Origin: Atherix ibis | Lineage: Eukaryota; Arthropoda; Insecta; Diptera; Athericidae | DNA length: 64,000 nucleotides | NCBI GenBank assembly: GCA_958298945.1 | Contig: OY282609.1 | Coordinates: forward strand, 11,018,326-11,082,325 | Direction of reading: 5' to 3' | In this document: one piece after another, positions 23,261 through 35,350 of the stretch | Position numbering within the stretch: the first letter of the stretch is position 1 | How the letters are laid out: every line of letters begins with the position of its first letter | Notes under the pieces: generated by a model | Seen by the model: the letters and a program-made list of their open reading frames with translations, nothing else | The model's database searches: none | Told to the model about the DNA's origin: nothing | Made by a program: the position numbers and the translations under genes

Positions 23261-25325
23261 ATGTAAATTTAATTATTAATTAAGCTATAATAAGTTATAT
23301 TTGTAATATTATACTTTCAATTATTTACAATATAAAAATTCAAAGTTTTATACAGAAAAGCTAAGAATTTCCAAATCAATTCATTAATCATACTTTTTAA
23401 CACAGAAATTAAATATTTAAAATAGATAAACCTGAATAGATTTGTGACTGTTCTCATCTGAACCATAAAGAATATATTTTAAAATGGGTAAAATTCTTGA
23501 AAGATTTATTGCGTTTTGCGGTATTCCCATTGGAAATTTGCAATTTTCCTAAAATGCTGTAAAGGCTTCATTCGTTTCCTTTTATTTTTATCGTAAATAT
23601 TCTTGTTCCCGAAAAATCTTTCTGTTAAGCGAATAAACTTGTTTAACACAATTTTATAGAAAATGATTTTTAGATTCCTTTTTTTCCTTACTTTTATTAT
23701 TTGAATGTAGAAAATCAATAAATCTTTTCTTGTTTTATTTGTTCATAAAAAAGTAATGCTTTCTCAAGTAGTCAAGACTAAATTATGGCATCATTATATC
23801 GTCATGCGGTAGTTCATTTATCTACGTCTTATATTAAATTGACTTTAAAGAGGAGTAATGTTTTTCATATTTGGGGATAGTAGAATAAATATAAAATCTA
23901 CATTAAAATCTATACAACAAATTATCTACCTTTTTCAGTTAATAGAGCTCGTACAAATTAAAATTAAAAATATTATTATTCTATCATTTAGAAAAATTTA
24001 TAGAATTATCTACAATAAATGATTTTTTTTTTATAAAAAATACCTTTCAAAAAATCTATTTTACAAACTTGAAGTACATAAAAAAAATTTATCCAAAGAA
24101 ATTATATTATTTTATTATTGACTATTAATTTTCTTTTGGATTTTAATAAGATTTTTCTAAGAACACTTTTTTAATTTTAGTCTTTTTTTTATCAAGAATT
24201 TATGTCCTGTCTATGTCCTTGTCCGTTTTTCAAAATATTGGAAATAAATTCTTGTTTAGTTTAATATTAATAGTGGATAGTCTTAGTATATATAAAGTGT
24301 AGCTGTCAGCACTTAAACGAGACTGTACTCAGTAGATAATAGTTTTGGGTATGTTTTTTTATACTCTTACAGATAATTCATTCTTGCAAAAAATTTTATT
24401 TTATGATTTATTTATTAGTTTTTTCTGAATATTATATATGTAAGCACTAAATTTTCTTACTGACATTTAATGAGTCGATAGTAAGGAATTCTGAAAATCT
24501 GGTTTTCCATTTAGAACTAATAAGCATGCACATATATGTGTATGTATGTATACTTGGCAAAATTTGATTAAATTTGCTTAGTAGATATACAATCTTAAGG
24601 TTATAAAATTGAAATTATTGATTAGATAAAATTTGAAACTACCCACAAGGACAAAAACATAATGTTGAATATATGAACAATAGAAAACCATATAATTTGA
24701 TTATCAAGAAGGAAAATATGGTGAACATTATCTATAAATATGGTATGTATGGTAAGAAGGCCTAACAAATTTTATTTAAAGCTTTTAATAAATAATATAT
24801 TCTTTAAATTACCCAATTCAATTAAAGAACATAATCATAAATTCTACAGAATTGTTTACCTGCCCAACAGATAAAATTTACCTTTTCGACTTTCTGTTAA
24901 GTAATATAACCTAAGGAAAGTAACCTTTTCTGATTTTCATTAAACTATTTTTTCTTCAAGTATATTTATTCGTTTTATCTCTCAAATTAGTTTTTATTTT
25001 TATTCTATTTAATTTATGACATAACTCAGATGTTACTCATATAAATGATTCAATATTTTAATATTTATAAAAAGCAGATTTATTTAAATTTTAAATAATA
25101 TTAATTTAAACAATTTTTTATAGAAAATATTTGTGGTTTTTTTTTTATAGAAATTATTGAAGTTTCAAGTATTTTTCCGGAATGAGCTATTTATGAACGC
25201 TGCCGAAAATTTAAAAACTTTACATTTTAATTTTCGCGTAATTTTTTTTTTTGGGTTTAGTGGTAATTTTTACAAAAGTTTCTACTATAATTAAATTTCT
25301 AAATTCCGAGCTAACAAATAAAACA
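23261..25325. other. AT-rich intergenic DNA with a promoter-like site
   Basis: No coding region is supported. A TATATATAAAG sequence at about 24287-24297 precedes CTGTCAGC and ACTCAGTAG, reported as a weak promoter-like finding. Confidence 0.4.
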
Positions 25326-26236
25326 CAAAAAATTAGGGAAAAATATCTTAATTTCTCAACATAGTCTCCTTTTAGCTCGATACACCATTTACACCGCTGT
25401 TCAATAGCTTCTACACATATGCACTGTTTATAGTAAGAACCGTCGAGCTCTGTTTATACACTGTTTATAGTAAGAACCATCTAGCAAAAAAAGACGCCAT
25501 GACCTTGCCAGCACATGGAACTGTCTTCGCCTTATTTGGTGCCGATTCTAACCTCTCAGTCAATTTTTTGACAGTTCCTTCATCTCAGGTGCAAAGTAAT
25601 AGACCCATGTTTCGTCCATGGCTTTAAATCGACGCAAAAACTCGGCTTTATTGCTACGAAACATCGCCAAACACTTGATTGAAACATCATCACGACGTTG
25701 CTTATGTTCCATTGTGAGCAAACGCGGCACCAATCATGCGCAAGCTTTCTCATAACCAAATTTTCGATCAATATGCAATGTACAGCACTTTTTGAAATGT
25801 CTGCTAGCGAGCGCAGTTTCAGTCGACGGTCTTCGAATACCATTTTATGGACTTTCTTCACTATTTTTGGCGTGGTCACCTAATTTGGCTATATTTGTGT
25901 ATATCTATCACCAAATGGCTGTGTCACTTAATATTTTACTGTTCTAAACGAAGGAGCGGACTCGCACAGAGTAGAGTCTAGCTCGGCTTTGATATTGGTT
26001 AGACTGAAACCTTTCAAATGAAAGTATTGAGTCACTTGACAAATTTTTTCAATGTTTATAAATTCACTGAGAGCGTTTACTATTAATAGCTATCAAACAT
26101 ATACTAAACGATGCAGCATCATCAAACTTTAAACTTAAGCTTTTTAAGGTTGGTACTTTCGGCCATAGTAATTTTTTCAAACAACAATCAACATTTATGC
26201 GTCAGGTCGGGTAGTTTTGGGACTATCCTCGTATAT
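25326..26236 (-). mobile_element. Mariner element (TACGAGGATAGTCCC end), internally deleted
   Basis: The minus strand starts with the terminal sequence TATACGAGGATAGTCCCAAA at 26236-26217. It continues INIEKICQVTQYFHLKGFSL, TNIKAELDSTL, SAPSFRTVKY (about 26055-25940), then VTTPKIVKKVHKMVFEDRRL and ISKSAVHCIL, MRKLAHDWCRV, and DLKPWTKHG.ITLH, a form of the D-E-T-W-V-HH segment with the first catalytic Asp. KTVPCAGKVMASFF follows at about 25535-25495. After a central deletion, IEQRCKWCIELKGDYVEK lies at about 25400-25345. The second and third Asp region is gone. This is one of the better-preserved elements, but it is non-functional. Confidence 0.9.
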
Positions 26237-27159
26237 CACTAGCTGAATTCGAGCTCAAGAACATTTTTGATGTTTTTTAATTATGTTTGAAAAAAAAGTG
26301 ATATTAAATTGTTTTTTATCAATTTTATGAAAACACTTTTCATCACCTTATTATAAATATGATTTTATAAATAAATTTTAAACGAAACTTACTACTTTTG
26401 AGTATTGATTAAAGACTATTTCTATGATTTCGTTACAAAAATATACATAAAAGAAAATATATTGTACTTTTCTACAACTGCAGTCTTTCCAAAAATAGAA
26501 AACGGTATGGATTTTTGCTGTTTGTTAAATGAAAAGTTAAATGTATTTTCAATGTACAATAGCTATCGAGGCAGTAGTATACGAATAGTGAGAATGAGTA
26601 AAGTGTATTAAGAAGACTGAAAAATGTTTCCAGAACATTTTAAATACCTTCAAGTAATCACATGTAATCGCAACTATTTTTTCAAGAGTTTTAAAATGCA
26701 TTTAAATGTGTCGTTAGAATAAGTGGATACATTCGGATAATTAAACGGTTAGTGTGCTTGTAAAATATAAAAAACGAGATATACGTGTATGTAGATCAGA
26801 AATGCAAGAAAAAATAATGCATTTGAATGCAATTTTGATAAGAGCTTTAGAATCTTTTTTTTAATTATATTTAAACTAAAAAAAAAACATAATTATATAA
26901 GCAATAGGGTTTTTTTTTAATAATTTGTAAAAAAATTATTAAATTTAAAAAAAATATATAATTTATTTTTATTTAATTTTAAATATTTTATTACGTTTTG
27001 ATTCAATGGCAATTTTCAATAGTAATTATTTGTAGTCTTTCAACATTAACATAAATTACATAAATAACAAGTAATAATAACATCATTGCTAGTATCTTAG
27101 TTTATAATTATTCTGTTAAATAAATATTCGAAATTTAAAAATAAAAAAAATTAAAAAAT
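26237..27159. other. AT-rich intergenic DNA
   Basis: No gene is supported. Long A and T tracts occur at 26860-26990. Confidence 0.4.
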
Positions 27160-28060
27160 TGGGATCCATTTGAAGTAGTAGATTGATGCCAAAGATTAAC
27201 CGACTTGCGTGTATAGGCTTTGACGCTTAGGGGTTTGAAAGCCTGAACATTGTGCCATTTTCTTTACTATTTCCACTAAAGTATCAATTTCGAAATCCCT
27301 ATGGAAGACTGTGTATTTAAATGTACCAAGAATCATCAATGGTATTTCTTAGTACTTTGGTCTGGAACCGTTGTATTATATTTAAATTATTTTGTTTGGT
27401 GCATCCCCAGAGCTGGATACCGCATGTTTAGACCGGATGTAAGGACTTACTTGTAGAGTAGTAATTTATTTTCTATCGATAATGTAGATTTTCTTCCTAA
27501 TAGCCAATACCTTTATCTGTAACGTATGCCCAATTATCTTTTCATTTTTATCTTGGTTCTTGGCCATATTTAAATTTGGTATTTGTTAACTGTTGAGAAA
27601 TACAGGCTTATATTCATTTTTTTTATTGGTGAAGTCTATATGCACTGATTTAAATTCTTTTAATTTTATCCTACAAATTTTTGGTCCAGCTTTCTATTTG
27701 TATTATAGCTGATTGCAGTTTCGTTGTTTTGTCTTCGTTGTTTTCTCCTGTAGCAAATTTTTATATTGTATTGCTTTCTAACGTAGGTATCAGATATAAA
27801 GAATTGGTCCAAGTGCACTACCTTGGGGTACACCAGCTTGGATCTCCTTAAATTTAGTGTAAGCGCCTTCTTGTTTTATTTTCAGAAGAAAGTATCTTTG
27901 TGAAATGTAGGATTTTAATATTAATCCCTTGTGCCAGACTTTAACAAAAGCTTGTGCAACATCCAGGAAGATAGTGGAGCAAACTTTCTTCAAGTGCTCT
28001 TTTTATAACATCATTTATTGTGTGATTTTCATTCGAGCATATTTTCAGTGCTTTTTGCAG
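27160..28060 (-). mobile_element. Jockey-type LINE, decayed reverse transcriptase
   Basis: On the minus strand from about 28055 the frame reads NENHTINDVIKRALEES, then KKVCSTIFLDVAQAFVKVWH (the first catalytic motif, F-D-x-x-x-A-F-D type, with the last Asp changed to Val), GLILKSYI and IQAGVPQGSALGPILYI. Further on, near 27430-27280, it reads IQMWGCTKQNNLNIIQRFQT, KVLRNTIDDSWYI, the usual IQLWG..KxSNIxxIQRFQ segment after the reverse transcriptase. Many stops separate the blocks. The 5' part is absent. Confidence 0.85.
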
Positions 28061-28069
28061 AGAGTTTAG

Positions 28070-28300
28070 CTCCTTCATAACAAGCGGTTTGCTGCGTATT
28101 TCAAGCTCAGAACGGCAACTAAAATTGTGCCAATGGATTCGCGAGATACTTTCAGATCCTGAACCATCTCTCTTAAGCTAGATTGACGATCTGCCATAGA
28201 CATTATTTTCACTGCATTAATGTTTTTACTTCGTCTTTGGCAGTCGAAGATGTTAAAGGTCGCCGGAATGAGGAACGCATTTAATACAACTATTAGCACC
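28070..28300 (-). mobile_element. Mariner N-terminal fragment
   Basis: The minus-strand frame reads DCQRRSKNINAVKIMSMADR, QSSLREMVQDLKVSRESIGT, ILVAVLSLKYAANRLL. This fits the mariner pattern ENINAVKxxVxxDRRxTIREVADxxGISxGSxxxILTDVLGM of the second helix-turn-helix. No catalytic domain follows: the element stops at the boundary with the jockey fragment at about 28060. The nearby palindrome at 28319 may be its terminal repeat region. Confidence 0.65.
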
Positions 28301-28318
28301 ATAAAATATGAAAAAATA

Positions 28319-28402
28319 ATCCAGAATTGTTCATTTGAAAAGCCCGCGTACAAGTTCCCTCTATATCTTGTACGCGGGCTTTTCAAATGAACAATTCTGG
28401 AT
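28319..28402. repeat. Perfect 36-bp inverted repeat with 12-nt loop
   Basis: Bases 28319-28354 and 28367-28402 are exact reverse complements. The arm holds CATTTGAAAAGCCCGCGTAC and the loop is TTCCCTCTATAT. The arm is notably GC-richer than its surroundings. The sequence lies just upstream of a mariner N-terminal fragment on the minus strand, so it could be two abutting terminal repeats. A fold-back mutation is the alternative. Confidence 0.95.
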
Positions 28403-29860
28403 ACTTTTATACTAGTGTTATATTATATTCAAATAGTAATAGATAAATGTAAATCTAAAAATATAATAAAGGTTAACATATTATAAAATATTCTATTTTG
28501 ATTGATAAAGAATGATTTTTTCCTATACAAAATACGGGCATTAATTTAAATTTTTTTTGTACATAAAGGATTATTTAACACTATCAATGAACTGGATATA
28601 CACGTACTTTAGTTTTTCTATGCAATTAAGATTGACTTTAGTAAATTCTATTCAACTAATGTGTTTTTTAACCACGGATAATTTCGTGTATAGATTCGAA
28701 AAATTTTATTTTACCATAAATAAAATAAAATTGGTAGTACAGGGAAAAAATAAAAATAATTTCTATAAACTCGTAAGTACTGCGCCGATGATTTAAATTA
28801 AAATATTTGGGAATGTTCATATAAACAGTATTAGATGTGTCTGAAATTGAAAACCAAGTCCAAGTATTCTGTATAATAGAGTGTTTTAATTGAGTCAGAT
28901 AGTAAACTTGTACGAGTACATCTCGGTGGATGTAGAATTACAGTCGAATTTGGTCACAAAGGTGCTATTGTGGAATTGTATAAGAATTTTCAATGTACTC
29001 ACAGTTCAGATATATTCATTAATTTATCCATATATGTATGTTTTGTGTGAAAATGTTGTACGATTGCACTTTGACTTTTTGTCCTTACCTGTATAAATAA
29101 AATGAGACCTGATATTTAATGTGAATATGGCTCCCAAGTTAAAAAGCAGCTATGCAAAAGTGGAATTAATTATTTAAGAGGTCAGCTATTTGTGCTAGCT
29201 CGGTATTTAGTATGTTGTTATTCTATACCACCAGGTACGCAAGATACATGTGCAATTGTACAAATAAATATAATTGTGTCTCATAGAATGTAACTTAAAT
29301 GAATATGCGAGATGATAAAATGTGTAGCATGAATGTTGTAAGTTTATATCGTAACATTTTACATATTTTATACATACATACTTCTAAATATACACGTTCA
29401 GTGCAGAAACTTTTAGATGGGCAAAACTATGTAAAGTACTTGAGATCAATTAGATACAAGGTAAAACTATGGAGTCATGCGTTACCAGGATAAATAAAAT
29501 TGTACGGTTGTACGGTTGTGTTTTGTTAATAGGAAATTTTATATACAAAATTTTAAAACACACTCGTTTATACCTAAAAACTAAACCTTTAAATTACCTA
29601 TTTTGTGCTTCGGAAATTACAGTGCTTGAATTTGATAGATGTCGAACATATACAAGGTGAGCCATATTAATCAGACAATACTACAATTTTGACAGGTTTT
29701 CTCTGACAGCTATCATACAGCACGTTTATGAAACTTCAGTCCAAGTAGATGTTTGCCATGGAGCAGTAAACGCCACCCTGTACATTCAAAATGACTTTTC
29801 AATTGCGAAAACTCAACGTGAGTTAAGAAAAAAAAAATGAAAACTGCACCGTCAAGAAAC
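28403..29860. other. AT-rich intergenic DNA
   Basis: No gene is supported. The small open frames here lack any recognisable motif. Confidence 0.4.
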
Positions 29861-30006
29861 AAAGGTGTCATTATCCCCTATTTCTTCTAAAGGTGTCATT
29901 ATCCCCTATTTCTTCAAAAAATAAAGAAGAGACATAAATTTGAAGTCTATATCAGACTTCAAATTTATGTCTATTTTTTTGACATAAATTTGAAGTCTAT
30001 ATCAGA
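29861..30006. repeat. Compound direct and inverted repeat cluster
   Basis: A 27-base unit (AAAGGTGTCATTATCCCC...) occurs twice in tandem at 29861-29887 and 29889-29915. Then 29930-29948 and 29954-29972 form a perfect 19-bp palindrome with a 5-nt loop. A 26-base unit at 29931-29956 is repeated directly at 29981-30006. The inverted copy is sandwiched between the two direct copies. Confidence 0.95.
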
Positions 30007-30009
30007 AGC

Positions 30010-30395
30010 CTAACAAGATTAACAAATTTTTGTCTTTATTGCGCGAAAAGTTCCCAAAGCGCATAATTTTGTGATGTCAATGTGCTTCCGTTGAACTTTT
30101 TCTTATAAAATTACGTAAAATATCGTGTTTACGTAGAAAATCCTTAAACTTTGAAACATTTGAAAACTAACATCTGTGAAGTAATGGCCAAATTATAGCC
30201 CGAAATATGCGAACAAGTGTTTATAAATTATCTTAAAACGATCGAGTGCTGCAAGAAGTGTTATGGTAGCCATTTGAATGATGTTATATTTTATGCTTAG
30301 TGACAAGATCCTAGCAATACAATAAAATAAAAATTTCATTAAAATAGTAATATTATTATTACTAAAGCATAGTAAAATTTACTTTCCGAAGAACT
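30010..30395 (+). mobile_element. Tc1/mariner-superfamily transposase C-terminal fragment
   Basis: The plus strand reads KVPKAHNFVMSMCFR (the R..GDVNWPPR region), then near 30150-30300 a long readable stretch: KHLKTNICEVMAKL, stop, PEICEQVFINYLKTIECCKK and CYGSHLNDVIFYA, stop. This is the usual LKxNIxxVIxxIxPxxCxxVxxNxxKRIxxCxxxxGxHLxDVIFH ending. The element ends with ATTTACTTTCCGAAG, as in the 12.3 kb copy. The compound repeat at 29861-30006 immediately precedes it. Confidence 0.75.
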
Positions 30396-31789
30396 TTATA
30401 GATGACCTAACATATATATTCAAATCTAGAAAGATATCATAAAATATACATTCCACTTTTAAGAGTGATAAATTATTCGATTTTGATCAAATAAATTGCA
30501 TAACTTTTCGGGACTATATTTACTGGCGAACTATTCTTTGTTATGTTGCATATTTATTAAGAATATAAAGATTATTAATAACATATTTAATAAGAATAGT
30601 TTTTGAAGGTGCCTTTATTTATATTTTAAGTAATGTACTTTATGATATAACTTTTATGTAATTCATCCCAAGGTATCATACAAAATAGCCTTGAATGGGA
30701 AGACTGCATTTGGCATTCTTATAAATGGTATTTTTGTACTTTTTGTTAACTTTCTATTCAACAATTTTACTATTCTACAATATAAATATGAGAGTCTATT
30801 TGTATACATATCTATATGGGATTCATTATAATATTGTCAACGCACATTTAATTTTCATAAACTTTGTACATTATAGTTTCGATAAAAAAAATATTTTAAT
30901 ATTGCATAAACATTTTTTTATTGAATGCAAACGTAATATTTTGAAATAGCTTTCAATATGTAATCATAATGCAATATTAAATATATCTCTTTACTACGGT
31001 TATATAAAAAAACACTATAAATAGATTTGAATAAAATGTACATTTTCTAACGAACGTATTATAAAACTGCATAAAAATATACCATTTTGTTAACCATTCC
31101 AATTATAATAACTGCAAGATGTCACGTTTATTATTATTGTTACTGTTATCATACTCCAAAAAGTTCTCTTAGGATGTAACGTGTCCATTTTCAGTTTACA
31201 GAATATTTTGTAAACCACAAATAAATGTTTAAAGCCATTTGTGAAAAGATTTATTGCTACCTTTGTGCTATTATGTAGTCGAGTGCACATATGTACGTAA
31301 AGTTCAGGTACACCCCATTCATTCCAAGGTCTATTATTTTGTGCTTAAAATGTTAAAATGATTTATTACCATAAAATATTGAAGCATTTTGCAAACAAAA
31401 TATGTGCACATTGAAACCATTCGGATAGCTATCAAATTAATACAAAAGCTTTGAAATCATGTGAATAATTAAAATTTATTCTTTCGAAATATTTTTTTAA
31501 ACAAATTTTTTAAATTTTAAAATAGTTTAAAGAGTTCTACAAAATATATATGACGAGTTTTAGCTGCAACTAAACTTTAACCGCTATAAACAAGATGCTA
31601 ACTCAGTGTAGAATTTTATTGATGACATTTTATCTGCGTAAAAAATCTTTGTAACAGAGCGTTTTTTTACATCCGGCTATTGTGCAAAAAGAAAATACAT
31701 TTATTTATTTTCAAGTTTTGAATATGAATTGAGCTTTCAATTATCAATAAAACGAGCTTTAAATTTTTTTTGTGGAAATAATATACACA
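30396..31789. other. AT-rich intergenic DNA
   Basis: No gene is supported on either strand. Confidence 0.4.
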
Positions 31790-32455
31790 GTCCCAAAGTG
31801 GATTAGTGAGAGCAGGTCTACAGATTTCCAATAAACAAATTTCGAATGGAAATTTCAAAAACACAAAATCCCTCTTGGTGACAAATTGGATATGATATTG
31901 TCCTTCCTCTTAAATTTGAGACTAGGTCAAACTGCAGAGGCACGTTTATTTTTCTGCATAGACAAGACCTCTAATAAGAAAATTGGCAGTTCAAATTTCA
32001 AAAATCAAAACACCAATTTGGTGACTTTCAAAATTTTTTTTATCAGAAATTGGAATCGACAAAGTCATTCACCGTCAATTGGAGACTAGGTCAGGCTGGA
32101 GGGATGCGATTTTTTTGCAATAGAGAGTCTTCCAATAAAAAAATTTTCAATCCAAATATCAAAAGTTAAGATACCTATTTGGTGACCTTAACATTTTTTT
32201 CCAGCACAAATTAGGTTCGGCATTATACATCTTTTATTTTTAACTAGATTTTACTGAATTAGACATCCAAACAAAATTCCCAGCACCAATTTTAAAAATA
32301 AACAAATTCTGTTTGTGAACATTTTTTCCAACACAAATTAGGGTTGGCGCGTGATGATACCTTCAATCGGAGAGTAGGTCAGACTGGAAAGATGAAATTA
32401 TTTTTGCACTGGATTAGACCTCCAATAAAAACATTGGAATTGCTAGAGTAGCGAA
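31790..32455 (+). repeat. Diverged tandem repeat, unit about 165 bp
   Basis: Blocks recur in the same order: GAGACTAGGTCA.ACTG, then a C(A/T)TTTTTTTGCA-like segment, then AGACCTCCAATAAAAAA, then TTTGGTGACCTTTAACAT, then CCAGCACAAATT. GAGACTAGGTCA anchors occur at 31918 and 32082 (164 bp apart), with diverged copies at about 32242 and 32370 (the last interval is shorter). A partial first copy begins near 31790. There are about four and a half units. None encodes protein in a consistent frame, and I cannot name the satellite. Confidence 0.8.
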
Positions 32456-33999
32456 AAAATATTTTTTCTCAACGGATCAAACTATTAATAAAAAATTTCC
32501 CAATTAAAACTGTCAGAAGTAAGCAGAAGCACTCAGCAACTGATGAAAATTTGATGAATTTACCAAATAATTTTTGCCGAATTATCTTTATTTAAACACA
32601 ATTTTAATAACAAATTAATAATATGTTCATGACATATTCCAAACACTAAATATTGAATATATTTTTATGAATTGAGCACAATTTGTTAAAAAGTTCCTAT
32701 TCCAATAGAATCGAAAAGTATATTTTTCCAAAATTCCAGAAATTCTTTTCTAGTCGCTAAATGGAGAAGATAATTTTAGTAAAAACTACGAGTAATGTTT
32801 TTGGAAAAAAATTGTTTACCAAATTCCAAGTGTGTAACCAAAACGAAAATAAAGTTCTAAATTTGAAAATGTTTTCTGTCTAATATACGAGTACATATAC
32901 TAAAATTTGGTGTTAATATAATCGAAAGAAAGTTTATTTTCTTAAGGATTATTGTGATAAGTGAAGAAAATGTATTTATGAGTTGGGAAGTGTTGAAAAT
33001 CAATTCCTGTTACTATTCGAGTCATTAATCTTCATTTGTATTTCTGTTTGGATAAATATTATATGGAATTGTGAATCGTTATCGATACAATCGGCTAGCT
33101 GTATAGACTATTATTGACTACTTAACGATTTGGCTAAACCCTTAAGAGTAACATTAATGGGATTTAAATCCTCAAAACCAATACAAATATCATTATTAAT
33201 ATGAAAAGAACAATATAACGATCGGATCATCTTCAAATTTTCTTTAAGCAATATTCTCTCTACTATTTGACTGTGCATTTTTGAATTTGTAATGATAGAA
33301 AATTGGTTTTTGTTTACTTAATCTAATATTGTTGATTCGTTTATCCGTCTTTTGAACTGTTTTAAGCGACGAAGAAAAAAATCGAATTCGTTTTGTTTAT
33401 ATAAGCATGTAGAAAGGCACGTTTTTCTTTATATTTTTAGACGAAAAAAAATAATATTAAGTCGTTTTGGCAATCTTTTCACACCGCCGTTACAAATTGA
33501 CTTATAGAATCAACTGTTGAAATTCTATTTGGCTTAAAGCAAACGATTAAAGTCAGATAAATTATTGAAATTGTTATTAAATTATATTATTTGTGTTAAT
33601 TATTTTTCTATTGAATTTTGTATTTAAAATGGACTTGCACATAGTGAGTACATGATAGAAAACGATTAAAATTAATGAAAGAAGAAATTTCTTAAAATTT
33701 AGAAAATCTTACTAAAAATCATAGGATTTTCCATAAATATATAATTTTATTATATTATAAAAATATACGTGTGAATAGTATAGAAAATATACTATTCGAA
33801 CATAAATTTTTTTAATATTGTACAATAAAATTAAATCTTGATGGAAAATTCTATGGTTTTAGTAAACTTTTTCACAATTTATTGGAAATTATACTTATTA
33901 TTATATGTAATGGGTTTTTCATTAAAGGCTTCTTATCTTTAAAATTAAATAAAAAGGGTTATGTGTAAGCTATGGTAGATATATTTTTTTTAAATTTAA
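32456..33999. other. AT-rich intergenic DNA
   Basis: No gene is supported. A small hairpin (GAATAGTATA/TATACTATTC) lies near 33773-33798. Confidence 0.4.
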
Positions 34000-34650
34000 A
34001 GTAAATTTGATACCATTATTATTTATCGTTCAAATAACCTCCACAGCTTTGTTTGTAGGAACTGATCCGAGAGGTCCTATTTTCAAGACCTCTCAGTCTC
34101 ACCGATAACTTGAATAATGTTATTTTCAAGCTTAAAAATTGTTATAAGTTTATTAGCATAGACCATTGTGATAAGGTAGTACGAAAGAAAAATATTTAAG
34201 GGCGTTAAACTGCATAACTTTTCCAGTCAGTGGACATTAGCATGTCTCGAAATAAACGACATGGAAATTTCGTCTGCAATAAGTCCCTTGCTTCAACTGC
34301 TGTATGACAAGTTGCACTGTCCTGTTAGAACCAGATATTATCCAAGTTGAAATCGTCTAATTGGGACTAAAAAAAATCTATTGCCCTCACTCAATATCTC
34401 ACTCCATTGATAGTTACCGATCAAAATCTTCAAAAGACAGTAAATTTTTGTGGATGCAAATGAAGCTCCTTGAACTGTTGTAGTTTGTTTTTAGTCCCAA
34501 ATCCGAGTATTTTGCTTATTTACGTAGCTATTTAGCCAAAAATACAACTTCGCGACCATGTAGAGCGTAATAAGTAAAGTTTTTTTTGCCGTTGCATTAA
34601 AGGACGAAAAACCATTGGAAAATTAATCTCGCTCAGGAAGATCTTCAAGA
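34000..34650 (-). mobile_element. Decayed Tc1/mariner-superfamily transposase
   Basis: The minus strand from about 34560 reads the GYVNK-type segment (KQNTRIWD-like), then a DLDNIWF(Q)QDSATCHTA-like segment near 34360-34300. It continues through a WPPRSCDLTPL-like region near 34230-34200 to an NKLITI-type C-terminus near 34160-34030. Frame breaks are many. The C-terminal part matches the shorter fragment at 50.3-50.5 kb: both contain TACCATTATTATTTA and related CAAATGGTCTCCAC..TTTG text. Confidence 0.6.
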
Positions 34651-35089
34651 TCGAAAACTGATGACAATGTTCAATTAAGATAATAATTAGAATAATCGAC
34701 GTTTTATTAAACTTTGTGGAGTAGATTAGTTTGTTTGAGAAAGTTAAATAGAGGACTCGAAAATGTAAGAAATCTTATTTGTTAAAAATGTCTGGGTTAG
34801 GAGGCATTCGTTTGCTCTGCTCCAAACCACGCTGTCTAATCTTGTGGGGCGGTGGTGGGGGAGGTTGGAAGAGTATCGAATGAGCGGATGGATCTCGTTC
34901 AAGTTCCGATAACATTAATGCAATTGAGGATGAAAATCTTCTCGAATAGGCGATGGAAATTATGGTTTTAATTATGTTATGTAGGGGGTAATTATTAAAA
35001 CAGAAATTTTCATAGAGGAGTTTGATGCGAGATTTAAATAAATAGAAGGAAGTGGGATTACCAGAAGTTTCAATCAGAATAGAGTTTAT
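34651..35089. other. Mixed-composition segment, no gene
   Basis: A G-rich tract (TGGGGCGGTGGTGGGGGAGG) at 34845-34864 sits in otherwise ordinary sequence. A similar tract occurs at 37996-38014. No open frame is supported. Confidence 0.35.
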
Positions 35090-35350
35090 TAACCGCTGGT
35101 TAATCTAACGCAACAATTAACCGCTGCTTCGACTTTGGAATCCTGACACATATAGTGAGACTATAAAGTTTCGTGCCATTTAAAAGGAGATTGGTAACCC
35201 TAAGAGCCGCACTTTGTCTTAATAAAGTGAGGTAAAGGCTATTCCAGTTGAAGCCTTCCAGCATTACAAGGAAGAGTAGAAGCAATATCTACGCCAATGC
35301 ATAACTACCCAAACAAACTACTTTGAAAGGGATACCTTTGATGTATAAAA
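35090..35350 (+). mobile_element. Mariner transposase C-terminal fragment
   Basis: The plus strand at about 35228-35345 reads VKAIPVEAFQHYKEE, stop, KQYLRQCITTQTNYFERDTF. This matches the C-terminus of the 15.7 kb mariner (IPVEAFQNRYKEWKQHLHQ, QTNYF). The sequence before 35220 is not clearly collinear. Only the C-terminus remains. Confidence 0.7.
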
